Source of the DNA: Megamerina dolium
Lineage: Eukaryota; Arthropoda; Insecta; Diptera; Megamerinidae
NCBI GenBank assembly: GCA_963854835.1
Contig: OY978525.1
Location: 78,198,628-78,262,627 of the forward strand
Length of the DNA stretch: 64,000 nt
Reading direction: 5' to 3'
The translations under genes were made by a program, and so were the position numbers. The notes beneath the pieces were generated by a model. That model ran no database searches and was not told the DNA's origin. It worked only from the letters and a program-made list of their open reading frames with translations. Positions 1 to 9,580 of the stretch are shown here, piece by piece (positions within the stretch are counted from its first letter, which is position 1; each line of letters starts with the position of its first letter).

Positions 1-462
1 AGTTCCTACGTAATAAACTAAATGTATAACTTCGACCACTTTTATAATTTTAGGCACATATATACGCATACACTTTTATCATTACTGCATTACATTACAT
101 TACACATTATAATATTAATTTTTATTAATATAACAATCACCTTTTACTTTCGATTAAAATTATTTTAATAAACGTTTTTTAAATTAGAATTTCTATATTA
201 AATTTCAATATTAAATTTCAACTTATTATTATATTATATTATATATATTATTATTGTAACAATAGAATTTGTATTTATATGCACTGCACTTGTACATGAG
301 CACAGAGCTCAGTACTGGAAAACTTCAGTAGGTGTTAATCCAACTGCAGTGTCTCAATATTCATTGGCATTGTACGTGAAGCATTGGTTACAACCGTGAT
401 GTAAACGTCACCATTTCGCGCATCACCGATTAGAACTGACAATATCAATTAACCATCGCAGC

Positions 463-661
463 TTAACCGCTGAAAAGTAAGGGGAAAGTGGCAGTCCGCA
501 TAGAGTCTTTAAATAGTTGATATTTTGCGAATTGTTCAGAATGAAAATTACCATATCGTCCACGATGATAGTATAATGGCATTATGAAGTGGCTCACTTG
601 TATGTCGATTCCCACCTCCATGTACAGTTCAGTCACATCGATGGAAATCTGTTGCACTGTA
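463..661 (-). CDS. candidate terminal exon, unidentified
   Basis: Unrecognised. On the minus strand a pyrimidine-rich tract ending in ATAG just above 661 looks like a splice acceptor. It is followed by an open frame of about 65 codons with mixed composition (motifs QQISIDVTELY and YHRGRYGNF) ending in TAA at 463. The surroundings have no transposon hallmarks that I can see, so a host exon or an old pseudogene is possible. No upstream exon was found. The reading is weak. Confidence 0.15.
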
Positions 662-1611
662 CTATAAAAAATAAAGAAATTAAAAAATGTTCGGCACACA
701 TGTATATTTTTGTATTTGTATACAAATACAAATTGCTACCATCACTGCATAAATGAGCTTCAAAATTTGTTCATAAATATATTAATACATTTTCTTATCG
801 TTTCATAAATAAATATACACATTTACCGAAATCTGACTAAAGAAATAATCACTTAAATGAAATTGTATGGTGAAATGGGTTTCCAGACACCACTAATGTT
901 GCGTTTTGATTTTCACGCGTGGAAAAATATCTTAGTACTTGTACTAAACGTTTTGCAGTTTTTTATAATTAGAGTATTTTAGTGAAATATGACTTGAAAC
1001 TGAAAAAGTTTTAGCTAGTTTGTGTTTATTTGGCAATTTATTTATTTTTTTTTTTTTGTGCTTATTATGAGTTACATTCGATCTTCGACTGTGGTCGAAA
1101 GTGCTGATCGAACAAATTTTCATTTAGTATTATGACAATAATTCCATAAAGACTAGCATGAAATTCACTAGATTAGGTTGTTCACAATAGTATTCTTCTA
1201 TCAGTTAAGACTGTTTACAAATTGAGCCAAATCAAATAAAAGAAAAATAAAAACGTAAAATTAAATACGATTGGTTTACAAATTATGCAAATAAAACTAA
1301 AGCGAAAAATTGATAAAAATAAGAACGATAGAGTTGTCGTTCGATACTTCTTAAAGGATAAAAGTTTAGTGGAAATTTCGGTTTAGGGACGCTTCCAACC
1401 CATTAGAAATTGATTCCTCTGAGTAAATGTAACCTATCAAAAAGTTTTAGACTTGTATAACCTTTAGGAAATTTATTTATAGATACATATTGTAAAAAAC
1501 TTCCGATTTTCTAAGGAGTCGTTTGTGAATCCACTATACAAGACGTGATCCATTCCAAATATTTTAACACTGGCTACATTTCTTCAGTTTAGTGCCCAGG
1601 TATTGTACCAA

Positions 1612-1722
1612 CTAATCGTTGGCAATGAAAATGACTTGCACATCCCACGGGGTCTGTGGTCCTATGAGAAGTGCTAGATATTCTGGAAAAACTCTCCTTT
1701 TCAGTTTTTGTTTGGTATTCAT
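1612..1722 (-). CDS. small ORF of 36 codons, unidentified
   Basis: A minus-strand ORF begins with ATG at 1722 and ends with TAG at 1612. It encodes a well-mixed peptide containing EYLALLIGPQTPWDVQV. The frame stays open for about 15 further codons past the TAG (LVQYLGTKLKKC) before the next stop, so this may be a decayed exon with a nonsense mutation rather than a small gene. No family was recognised. Confidence 0.15.
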   Translation of the reverse strand: MNTKQKLKRRVFPEYLALLIGPQTPWDVQVIFIAND

Positions 1723-2340
1723 GACCTTAAACGTGTATGAAAGAAATAAAAATTGTTTAAAATTAGTGTGTAGTCTCAAAAACTTAAAAACCTACGTAAA
1801 ATACTTACATTTTCAGTAGACATTACGCTACAGCAACGAAAGCAAAATTTTGTTCGATAGAAAATTCGTTATTCAACGGAAGTTAAATTTATTAAAACCA
1901 AACATTGTGAAGCTTTTTTCTGTATACGTAATTGAAACTACTATTTCGTTTGTTCTTGATTTTGTGTATGAATCGAAAATAAAAGAAAATTTATAGATTC
2001 CTCAAATAAGTTTTATCATGACTTTTATATGTACATATGTACATATTTGTTAGCAGTGTTTAGTTGATTTTTGTTTCCACAGCGGTATAAAGAAGTGTTT
2101 CGTGAAAAATGTCGTCTGAACGTAAAAAAATATACTTACTCATAAGGTTGAATTTTTAAATTAATTAGATAAAGGTGTACAAGCCAATCGACTAGCCCGT
2201 GATTTTAACGTTACGAAGTCTGCAATCAGCATCACTTTGGGATTTTAATTGATTCATTTGTCAACAACTAGTCCTATTTATACTCTGAAGTAACACACCA
2301 GAATCTTGCTTTAACGCAATCGAGTATCTTCTGTTTCTTT

Positions 2341-3311
2341 TGGTTCAACTAGCCACCGACGTAGCGTCTGTACGTACCTGCCATACGTAAGAACATAAAT
2401 TTGTCAAAAGTTATGCCCGTAGCGGCAACGGAGAAATCGACTGTACTTTCTTATATACATACATAACAATGTTGCCATGTAACACTGTGCGTGCATGTTT
2501 TTAATCACACTTACCATTTTCATGATCAAATTTCATAATATTGTAACGAGTATCTATAGTTGGTTACTCATCACTATTGTGACTGACACTATTGGCAGCA
2601 TCGAAACGAATGTCAACAAAAAGAAATAAACGACAACGAGAACAAGCCAACGAGAAAGGAAGAGAAGAATCTCGATAAAGGAAGATTCTGGGGTGTTGCC
2701 AACAGAGTATAAATAGAGCCAGTGTTGAGAAGTGAGAATCAATCGAATTCCGAACGTGATTGCGGAAACATCGATACAGAGGCAATAGTTGCAAGTACAT
2801 TTAAGTGTTATTGTAAATAGTTGATTGTAAGCAGAGTTGATTGTAAATAGAGATTATTAGATAAATTGTTGCTGTATATAGTTGTATAAGATAAGTGTTG
2901 CAGTTATAATTAACAGAATCCAGTGATCGAACAAGGTAATTCAAATAGAATTAAACGCTCACAGAATAAAAACGTAACAATATAGATGTTAAAAACTAAA
3001 AAAAAAATTAATATACGTGAAGTATATTTTAATAAATAACTAAACACGATGATAGTTTTGATTAATTAAAAAAAAACTAAATTTTCTTAGTTTATTTCTT
3101 ATTTATTTATAAAAGTCTAATGTGGCAATCCTATAAGCATAGAGAGTGATCAGCTGACACGGTTTTACGGCAAAAATCAAACGGCTGTTGATTCTACGGG
3201 CTACGGTAACGTCACCGTCATACGTGAGTTTGCGTTAACACGACTTTCTCATAAGATAGGTCGTGTCAGCTGACACGTTCTACGGTTTTACGTTCGTGGC
3301 TAGTTGCACCA
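2341..3311. mobile_element. non-autonomous DNA transposon (MITE family A), with nested solo LTR
   Basis: Terminal inverted repeats read TGGTTCAACTAGCCACCGAC on the left and, reverse-complemented, TGGTGCAACTAGCCACGAAC on the right. The flanks share a 3-bp TTT duplication (2338-2340 and 3312-3314). Inside is a GTCAGCTGACAC motif shared with the shorter copy at 17391. There is no coding capacity. Without the solo LTR at 2542-2979 the element is about 530 bp. The 3-bp duplications here and at 17391 recall PIF/Harbinger-type elements, but no transposase is present to confirm this. Confidence 0.7.
2542..2979 (+). mobile_element. solo LTR, Ty3/gypsy-type, 438 bp
   Basis: Begins TGTAACGAG and ends CGTAACA, like the LTRs of the complete element at 46578-50390, and is flanked by a 4-bp ATAT duplication. 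It carries a TATA box (GTATAAATAG). No internal region follows, so it is an LTR-LTR recombination product. The motif near the 5' end reads TATCTATAG instead of TATCGATAG, a difference shared with the copy at 3990. Confidence 0.9.
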
Positions 3312-3828
3312 TTTCTCGTTGACTTGTTCTGGTCATCGCCTATTCCTTTTTTGTTGACATTCTTTTCGATGCTACCATTATTCGTGCTATTCACAATAAC
3401 TATCGATACTCGCTACAATATTAAAGGCAAAGGCTAAACGAATTTTCAGTGAATTGTATATTAATAAAGATGCAAATGCATTCAATGCAAGCGATGGATG
3501 GTGTACGAAATTTAAACGTCGTCATGGCATTCGATACTTAAAAATTTATGGCGGAGTACTTTCAAGTAATGTTGAGCTAATAACTTCGTTCATGCGACTT
3601 TCCGCAAGAAAATCGCTGAAATTAGACTAACCAAGTGAAAAAATATGATATAATGTCGATGAAAGCCGATTGTTTTTCTGATGGCGAATATGGAAATAAT
3701 CGAAATATCGAATATTGAATAATCTCATGCTGTAATTCGTGGTTATATTTCCAATCATTTGAACGCTAATCAAACAAATTGTTGTTGGTTTCAATACAAA
3801 ATGAAAAATGAACTCCTAAAATGAACTG

Positions 3829-3989
3829 CCATACGTAAGAACATAAATTTGTCTAAAGTTATGCCCGTAGCGGCAACGGAGAAATCGACTGTACTTTCTT
3901 ATATACATACATAACAATGTTGCTATGTAACACTGTGCGTGCATGTTTTTAATCACACTTACCATTTTCATGATCAAATTTCATAATAT
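3829..3989 (+). repeat. second copy of MITE-A interior left of a solo LTR
   Basis: This stretch repeats 2381-2541 almost base for base (starting CTGCCATACGTAAGAACAT), including the ATAT directly before the LTR. The MITE ends are absent here. With the adjoining LTR it forms a duplicated block of about 600 bp. Confidence 0.8.
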
Positions 3990-4427
3990 TGTAACGAGTA
4001 TCTATAGTTGATTACTCATCACTATTGTGACTGACTCTATTGGCAGCATCGAAACGAATGTCAACAAAAAGAAATAAGCGATAACCAGAACAAGCCAACG
4101 AGAAAGGAAGAGAAGAATCTCGATAAAGGAAGATTCTGGGGTGTTGCCAACAGAGTATAAATAGAGCCAGTGTTGAGAATTGACAATCAATCTAATTCCG
4201 AACGTGATTGCGAAAACATTGATACAGAGGCAAAAGTTGCAAGTACATTTAAGTGTTATAGTAAATAGTTGATTGTAAACAGTGTTGATTGTAAATAGAG
4301 ATTATTAAATAAATTGTTGCTGTATATAGTTGTATAAAATAAGTGTTGCAGTTATCATTAACAGAATCCAGTGATCGAACAAGGTAATTCAAATAGAATT
4401 AAACGCTCACAGAATAAAAACGTAACA
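3990..4427 (+). mobile_element. solo LTR, second copy
   Basis: Same 438-bp LTR as at 2542, with the same ATAT on both sides and the same TATCTATAG variant. The sequence after the right-hand ATAT differs from that at 2984, so the duplicated block ends at the LTR/target-duplication boundary. Confidence 0.9.
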
Positions 4428-4475
4428 ATATGTATTTTATAACAGTTTCAAAATAAATATATATATCGCATAGTA

Positions 4476-5687
4476 AAGGGTTATCCATTTTGCGGTTTCA
4501 AAAATAAATGTAAATAAAACACATATAAAATATTTTTTATCATGATATTTCTTTTTTATTATAAAGTTTGAACGTTGACATTATGTGTGAAATACTACAT
4601 CATTTAAATGACCACCACGCGAATTGTTGCAAGCATCGATTCTTTTGAGGTAATTTTCGACCACTTTTTGACACATATTGTGCGGTATCTCAGCCATAAC
4701 GTGACGAAAGTTGGTTTTTAGGTGCTCAAGAGTTAATGGTTTATCTGTATAAACACGGTCATTCGCGTAGCCCCACAAAAAAAAGTGAAGCGGTGTCAAA
4801 TCGCATGATCTTGGTGGCCACTTGATATCGCCACGACGAGAAATTACGCAGCCAGAAAATTTCTCTTGCAATAAAGCCATATTCGCTCGAGTTGTGTGGC
4901 ATGCGGCACCGTCTTGTTGAAACCACATATTCTCTAAGTCGTATTCTTCAATAGCAGGCAAAAAAAGTCGGTTATCATATGACCATAACGCTCCGAATTG
5001 ACGGTGACAGTCGTTCCATCGTCGTTTTCGAAGAAGTAAGGTCCAATCACACCTCCGGACCAAAGAGCGCACCAAGCAGTGACTTTTTGTGGATGTAGTG
5101 GCCTCTCTTCAATTACTTGAGGATTCTCAGAACCCCAAATACGACAATTTTGTTTGTTAACATACCCACCGAGTGAGAAATGTGCTTCGTCGCTGAAGAA
5201 AATTTTGTTCGAAAAATCGCCGTCCACCGCCTGTTGTTCAAGCACCCATTCGACGTATCTACGACGTTGTGAATGGTCAGCTGGCTTCAGTTGTTGTGTG
5301 AGCTGGATTTTATATGGATGTAGATGTAGATCCAAATGCAAAATACGCCATAATGTGCCGTAAGACAGTCCTAATTCCTGAGAACGACGAGGAATCGACA
5401 CATTCGGGTCTTCGGCAACACTTTCACTTACAGCAGCCATTTGCTTGCGTAGTTGGACGATTATGTAAACCATAATCTCCTCTTAAAGCACGATATGTGG
5501 CTATGGCAGAATCACAATTTTTGTAGTAGGTTTTTACAATTTTAATGCGTTGTGCGATAGTTAAGCGATCCATTTTCGCAAATGTCAGACTTTGAACTGA
5601 AAAAGAAAGAAATTGTTTTAACAACTCAGTTTGACAGATGTCGAATTCTAGCCCTATACTTTTGAAACCGCGAAATGGATAACCCTT
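4476..5687 (-). mobile_element. Tc1/mariner-superfamily element, 1.2 kb
   Basis: Inverted repeats begin AAGGGTTATCCATTT at both ends and continue through GCGGTTTCAAAA. The element is flanked by TA (4474-4475 and 5688-5689). It holds one broken transposase gene on the minus strand. Ends, duplication and gene make this a complete but inactive copy. Confidence 0.9.
4581..5624 (-). pseudogene. mariner-type transposase, frameshifted
   Basis: The protein starts at 5624 with MDRLTIAQRIKIVKTYY and passes through three reading frames, with breaks in the overlaps near 5424-5473 and 4934-5075. A helix-turn-helix N-terminus is followed by a DDE domain. The first aspartate is in FSDEAHFSLGGY, the second in FQQDGAACH and the third in SCDLTPLHFFLWG. 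I count 36 residues between the second and third aspartates, which sets it apart from classic DD34D mariners. Without the frameshifts it would be roughly 340 residues, the usual size. It is inactive as read. Confidence 0.85.
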
Positions 5688-6084
5688 TATGATAACACTG
5701 CCCGAAACGTTAGGAACAAGTTGAATTTAAATTACCTTCTCAAAAGACTTCGGAAGTTTCGTTGCTCTCTCGATTCTCATTGAGACAAAAACTCAAGAAT
5801 GATAAAAAATAGAGATTGCGCCCTGAGTGAACAGTTATTATTTTTGGTTTGAGTTTGACAGTTTGCAGTTCATACGCTGACGCCATAAACGAAAAGACAA
5901 TTAACCGAAAAGGTCAAATAAATTTTTATAATTCTTGCAATTATAGTACGCGGTTATGTAAAACAATTTTCATTGAAATAAAAGATGGTTTTTATAAAAG
6001 AAGTATGCAGTTGCTAGTTGAAATAACGATAGTTCTGACAAATCTTTATTATAGAACCTTTTTACTTTCCCGTGTGATGTTTTT

Positions 6085-6591
6085 TTGCAAAAAAGTGGAT
6101 TAGTTCTTGCCGGCGAAAATAGTGTGATTTGCAAGGACAATTTCATAAATGGTGATTTTATCAACCTCAAGTGGAAATGCATATACTATACAATTTTCTC
6201 AGGCGTTATGTTCAACACAATACGTGTTATTCCAACGTGTTACGTTGACGACACATCCACAGAAATGTCGGAGCTGGAAGGATTGGCATATGACGGTCTC
6301 GAAAATATTGCTGGCTATATATGTCATATTTTACTACACGAAGTGGGAGATATTGCGATTCAGGATGGCGCTGATTCAAGTTATACATGGGTAAATAAAC
6401 TGAGTGAATGTGGTTTATCAAAACCTACCGAAGAACTCGGGGTTCAATTGAACTCGCTGGAAAATATTTTTAACGCAATTAATGCAAATTGGTTGCTCAT
6501 AACAAATAATTTTGTACAAAAACATATTGAGCAATCTTCCAGTATTAATGACAATATTAAGGTAAACAATTGTTCTTCCGTGTTAGATTAG
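6085..6591 (+). pseudogene. P-element/THAP9-like transposase C-terminal fragment (tentative)
   Basis: An open frame of 168 codons. Its middle (YDGLENIAGYICHILLHEVG, then TWVNKLSECGLSKPTEEL, then LENIF) resembles the C-terminal part of P-element/THAP9-type transposases: an AGYI helix, a W-V pair, a G-G/L-x-P-S/T turn and a terminal helix. No THAP finger or catalytic residues remain. The same segment recurs in inverse orientation at 9110-9235 with more damage. The family call is from memory of motif order only. The fragmentary state of the sequence is certain. Confidence 0.35.
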
Positions 6592-7598
6592 AAAACTAAA
6601 CCAAGAAATTGAAGAAGCCGCTCACAAGAAACAACGAAAATTCACTGAAATAGTAACTTGGTATTTATTAATTATTTTTTAATTCTTAATCCTTTTTTAA
6701 ATTATTGATTTAATTATTGGTTTTTTTGCACAATAACATTTGTGTATGAATTAAAACACGAAACCACTTTGCTTTTATTTCTATATTTTGATCCATGGCT
6801 GTTCCACTTAGGCAACTACTGGTCACTTTAGGTTACATACATAATTTCGCGGTATATTTATTCACTTGTTTCTTCTAATATTTTCCATAATAAAGTAATA
6901 AATATTGCTTATTTTACAGTTTTGTATAAACGTTGGCAGTTTGATTTACCTTTTGTATGGAATTTTGACACTTATTTGCCTACTATTCGTACTCTTTCGT
7001 TTATGACGTCACAGGGCGCAATCTGTATTTCTATCATTCAGGCGAAAACTGAAGTACAATCACAGGGAAGTAAAGTTCTGAACTCCAAAGATGAATCTGT
7101 CTTTATTGCAAGGTAGATTGAACAGGTAGCAAGAATGATAGAAGTGAAGATTGCGCCTTGTGACGTTCTAAACGAAACAGTACGATTAGTAGGCAAATAT
7201 AGTGTCAAAATCCCATACAAAAGGTAAATAAAACTGAGAGCATTTAGATACAATTGTAAAATAAGCAATATTTATTACTTTATTTTGAAAAATATTAGAA
7301 GAAGTAAGTAAATAAATATACCGCGAAAATATGTATGTGGGTAAAAGCTATGGACCAAAATTTTTAAATAAAAGCGTCAACAAGTTTTATTGTGCACATA
7401 TGTATACGTGTATGAATATTAAAAAGAATAAAATAATTATATCAATAATAAAAAAGAGAATTAATTAAGAATCAAAAAAGAATTAATAAAAACTAAGTTG
7501 CTGTTTTAGTGAATTTTCTTTTTTTTCTTGTGAGCGGCCAATCCTAAAAGAACAATTTCTTTACCTTAATATTGCAATTAATACTGGAAGAGTGCTCA

Positions 7599-9000
7599 CC
7601 CGCATGCACCAGCTCATAAGCAGAATATGGTCGGATGAAAGCATGCCTGATGATTGGAGGCTCTGTGTTCTCTGTCCTGTACATAAAAAAGGAGACCCCA
7701 CAATTTGCGCCAACTACCGTGGAATAAGTCTCCTGAGCATCGCATACAAGGTTATATCGAGCGTACTGTGTGAAAGGTTGAAGCCTATGCTCAGCAACCT
7801 GATTGGACCTTATCAGTGTGGCTTCAGACCTGGTAAATCCACCATCGACCAGATTTTCACACTGGGCCAAATTCTGGAGAAGACCCAAGAAAAACAGATC
7901 GAAACACCACCTATTTGTTGATTATAAAGCCGCTTTCGACAGTCCGGTAAGGGATTACCTCTACGCAACAATGTCTGAGTTCGGTATTCCTGCAAAGCTC
8001 ATTCGACTTTGTAGAATGAGACTGCATAACTCCCGTTGTGCAGTGAAAATTGGGAAGGACCTCTCCCCACCGTTTAATACCGAACAGGGTTTCAGACAAG
8101 GTGATTCGTTATCGTGATAATACGAGCTGCTGATCTACGACATAATGGCACTATCTTCAACAAAAGTGTCATGCTGTTAGCGTATGCCGACGATATTGAC
8201 ATAATCGGCACGAACACGCGAGCAGTCAGTGCAGCATTCTCAGAGTTGGAAAGAGAGTCGCGTCGGATGGGTCTCACGGTGAACGAGGGCAAGACGAAGT
8301 ATCTAGTGTCAACAAACAAAGAGTCCCGGCGTCTTGGACAGCACGTCACTGTTGAAAACTACTCTTTTGAAGTAGTAAGGGACTTTGTCTATCTTGGAAC
8401 CAGCATTAACAGCAGTAATGACGTCAGCTTGGAGATCATGCGTAGGATAACTCTTGCTAACAGGTGTTACTTTGGGCTGAGTAAGCAATTGAGAAGTCGA
8501 GCCCTCTCTCGAAGAACGAAAACTACACTCTACAAGTCTCTCATCATGCCTGTCCTAACATATGGCGCTGAAGCCTGGACAATTTCCACCTCCGATGAGC
8601 GAATGCTTGGAGTTTTCGAGAGAAAAGTCCTACGCAAGATCTTTGGACCTATTTGCGTTGGTGGCGAGTACCGAATAAGGTACAACCATGAGCTGTACGA
8701 GCTGTATGCCGATATTGACATAGTAAAGCGCATCAAAATCCAGCGGCTGCGCTGGCTAGGTCATGTCGAGCGAATGGAAGAACACGCTCCAGCTAAGAAG
8801 GTGTTATATTCGGAACTCGCTGGAGGACGACGCAGAAGAGGAAGACCAAACCTCCGGTGGAAAGACCAAGTACTGGAGAACCTGACGGCGCTTGGAATTT
8901 CTAACTGGCGCCAGCTAGCGCAGAACAGAGATGGCTGGCGAAGCATGTTATTTTCGGCCTAAATCGATATTCGGTTGTTATGGCCACATAATTAAGTAAG
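7599..9000 (+). mobile_element. 5'-truncated RTE-like non-LTR retroposon, copy A
   Basis: Bounded by a perfect 17-bp target duplication, TACTGGAAGAGTGCTCA, at 7582-7598 and 9001-9017. The 3' end is ATTAAGTAAG, a short TAAG-type tandem tail rather than poly-A, as RTE-clade elements have. The 5' end begins inside the reverse transcriptase. The insertion lies in the right arm of the inverted repeat and is younger than it. Confidence 0.85.
7602..8962 (+). pseudogene. RTE-like reverse transcriptase, truncated and frameshifted
   Basis: Three overlapping frames. The first holds the RT fingers (MPDDWRLCVLCPVHKKGD, YRGISLL, GFRPGKST), the second the palm start (DYKAAFDS, FRQGDSLS), and the third the catalytic YADDIDIIG motif plus the thumb and a long C-terminal region ending in GHVERMEEHAPAKK and NWRQLAQNRDGW. 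A frameshift lies near 7910. A short deletion and stop follow FRQGDSLS near 8115. The endonuclease domain is absent through 5' truncation. The YLGTSI...LTYGAEAW...WLGHVERM layout is typical of RTE-type insect elements. Confidence 0.85.
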
Positions 9001-9017
9001 TACTGGAAGAGTGCTCA

Positions 9018-9580
9018 ATATGTTTTTGTACAAAGTTATTTGATATCAGCAACTCATTTCCATTAATTCTCTTATATATATTTTCAAGCGAGTTTATGAA
9101 ACTCCGAGTTATTTGGTGGGTTTCGATAAATCACCTTTATTCAGGTTATTTATCCAAGCGCTGATTCCATCCTGAATCGCAATGTCTCCCACTTTGTGTC
9201 GTATTAGTGACATATAAGCCAGCAATATTTTCGATACAGATATACATGCATACATATGTGTGTATATGACATTAACGCAATTGTCAACGTCAATATCATA
9301 CATTTGGAAACATAAAAAGTGAAATGTAAACAATTCTCTTCACATCCAGCTCGGTAACGTTGACGTCAGTATTCTTTAAATTCTGCCATGTATTTTGTTA
9401 TTGTAAAATTAAAACTTTTCCGAAAAGAATTTTACTGAGCTAGCAGCTCTGATAAACTTGTAAACGAAATTCGTTAACGTACCAACTCATATGTGTTCAT
9501 TCATTTCACTTTCTTAGTTCCAAGTAGGAATACAAGTAAAGAGAAAGTATAAAATTAAATGTAGTTTGTGTATAAGGTAA
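9018..9580. other. end of inverted-repeat arm, then unassigned sequence
   Basis: 9018-9240 is the outer part of the right arm of the inverted repeat (P-like fragment, minus strand, with stops). 9240-9580 is AT-rich and I recognise nothing in it. Confidence 0.6.

Larger units (their letters stand above)
1..2100. other. AT-rich stretch without assignable gene
   Basis: Apart from the two weak exon candidates listed, I see no conserved domain here. A perfect 24-bp palindrome lies at 709-732 (TTTGTATTTGTA and its complement). Simple A/T runs occur around 1040-1060. Confidence 0.5.
2240..3417 (-). repeat. old gypsy-type LTR fragment, interrupted by a MITE
   Basis: 2240-2340 and 3312-3417 together match, at clearly lower identity, the reverse complement of the LTR seen intact at 46578. 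The match runs from the middle of the LTR to its TGTARCGAG end (ACTATCGATACTCGCTACA on the plus strand). The outer half of this LTR is missing. The MITE at 2341-3311 sits inside it, so the LTR fragment is the older insertion. Confidence 0.55.
2108..3800 (+). pseudogene. pogo/CENP-B-type transposase remnant, split by nested insertions
   Basis: Two pieces of one decayed transposase flank a block of younger insertions. The 2108-2240 piece encodes, across frameshifts, a CENP-B/pogo N-terminal helix-turn-helix (KGVQANRLARDFNVTKSA). The 3421-3700 piece encodes the following DNA-binding half (FNASDGWCTKFKRRHGIR) and the start of the DDE domain (NVDESRLFF, where pogo proteins have NADESGLFW). Frameshifts and stops are numerous and the C-terminal half is missing. 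It is a different, older family from the pogo element at 34539. The family call rests on the CENP-B-like motif order. Confidence 0.55.
6290..9230. repeat. giant inverted repeat (two facing copies of one DNA element)
   Basis: 6290-7060 pairs with the reverse complement of 7115-9230 once the retroposon at 7599-9000 is removed. Matching landmarks: GAGATATTGCGATTCAGGAT (6347) against ATCCTGAATCGCAATGTCTC (9170); CGCTCACAAGAAA (6620) against its complement near 7530; TTCGCGGTATATTTATT (6846) against its complement near 7320; the GATTGCGCC end motif on both sides of the centre. The arms are about 770 bp and the unpaired centre about 55-65 bp. A related end motif also occurs near 5790, the presumed far end of the left copy. 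Confidence 0.8.

Noticed and set aside
3421..3700. A domesticated CENP-B/jerky-like host gene
   Set aside because: Stops and frameshifts interrupt the frame, only fragments remain, and the surroundings are stacked transposons.
6290..9230. Foldback arms as an assembly error
   Set aside because: The arms differ by many substitutions and small gaps, and one arm carries a retroposon with its own target duplication, so this is real, aged sequence. Long reads would still be useful.
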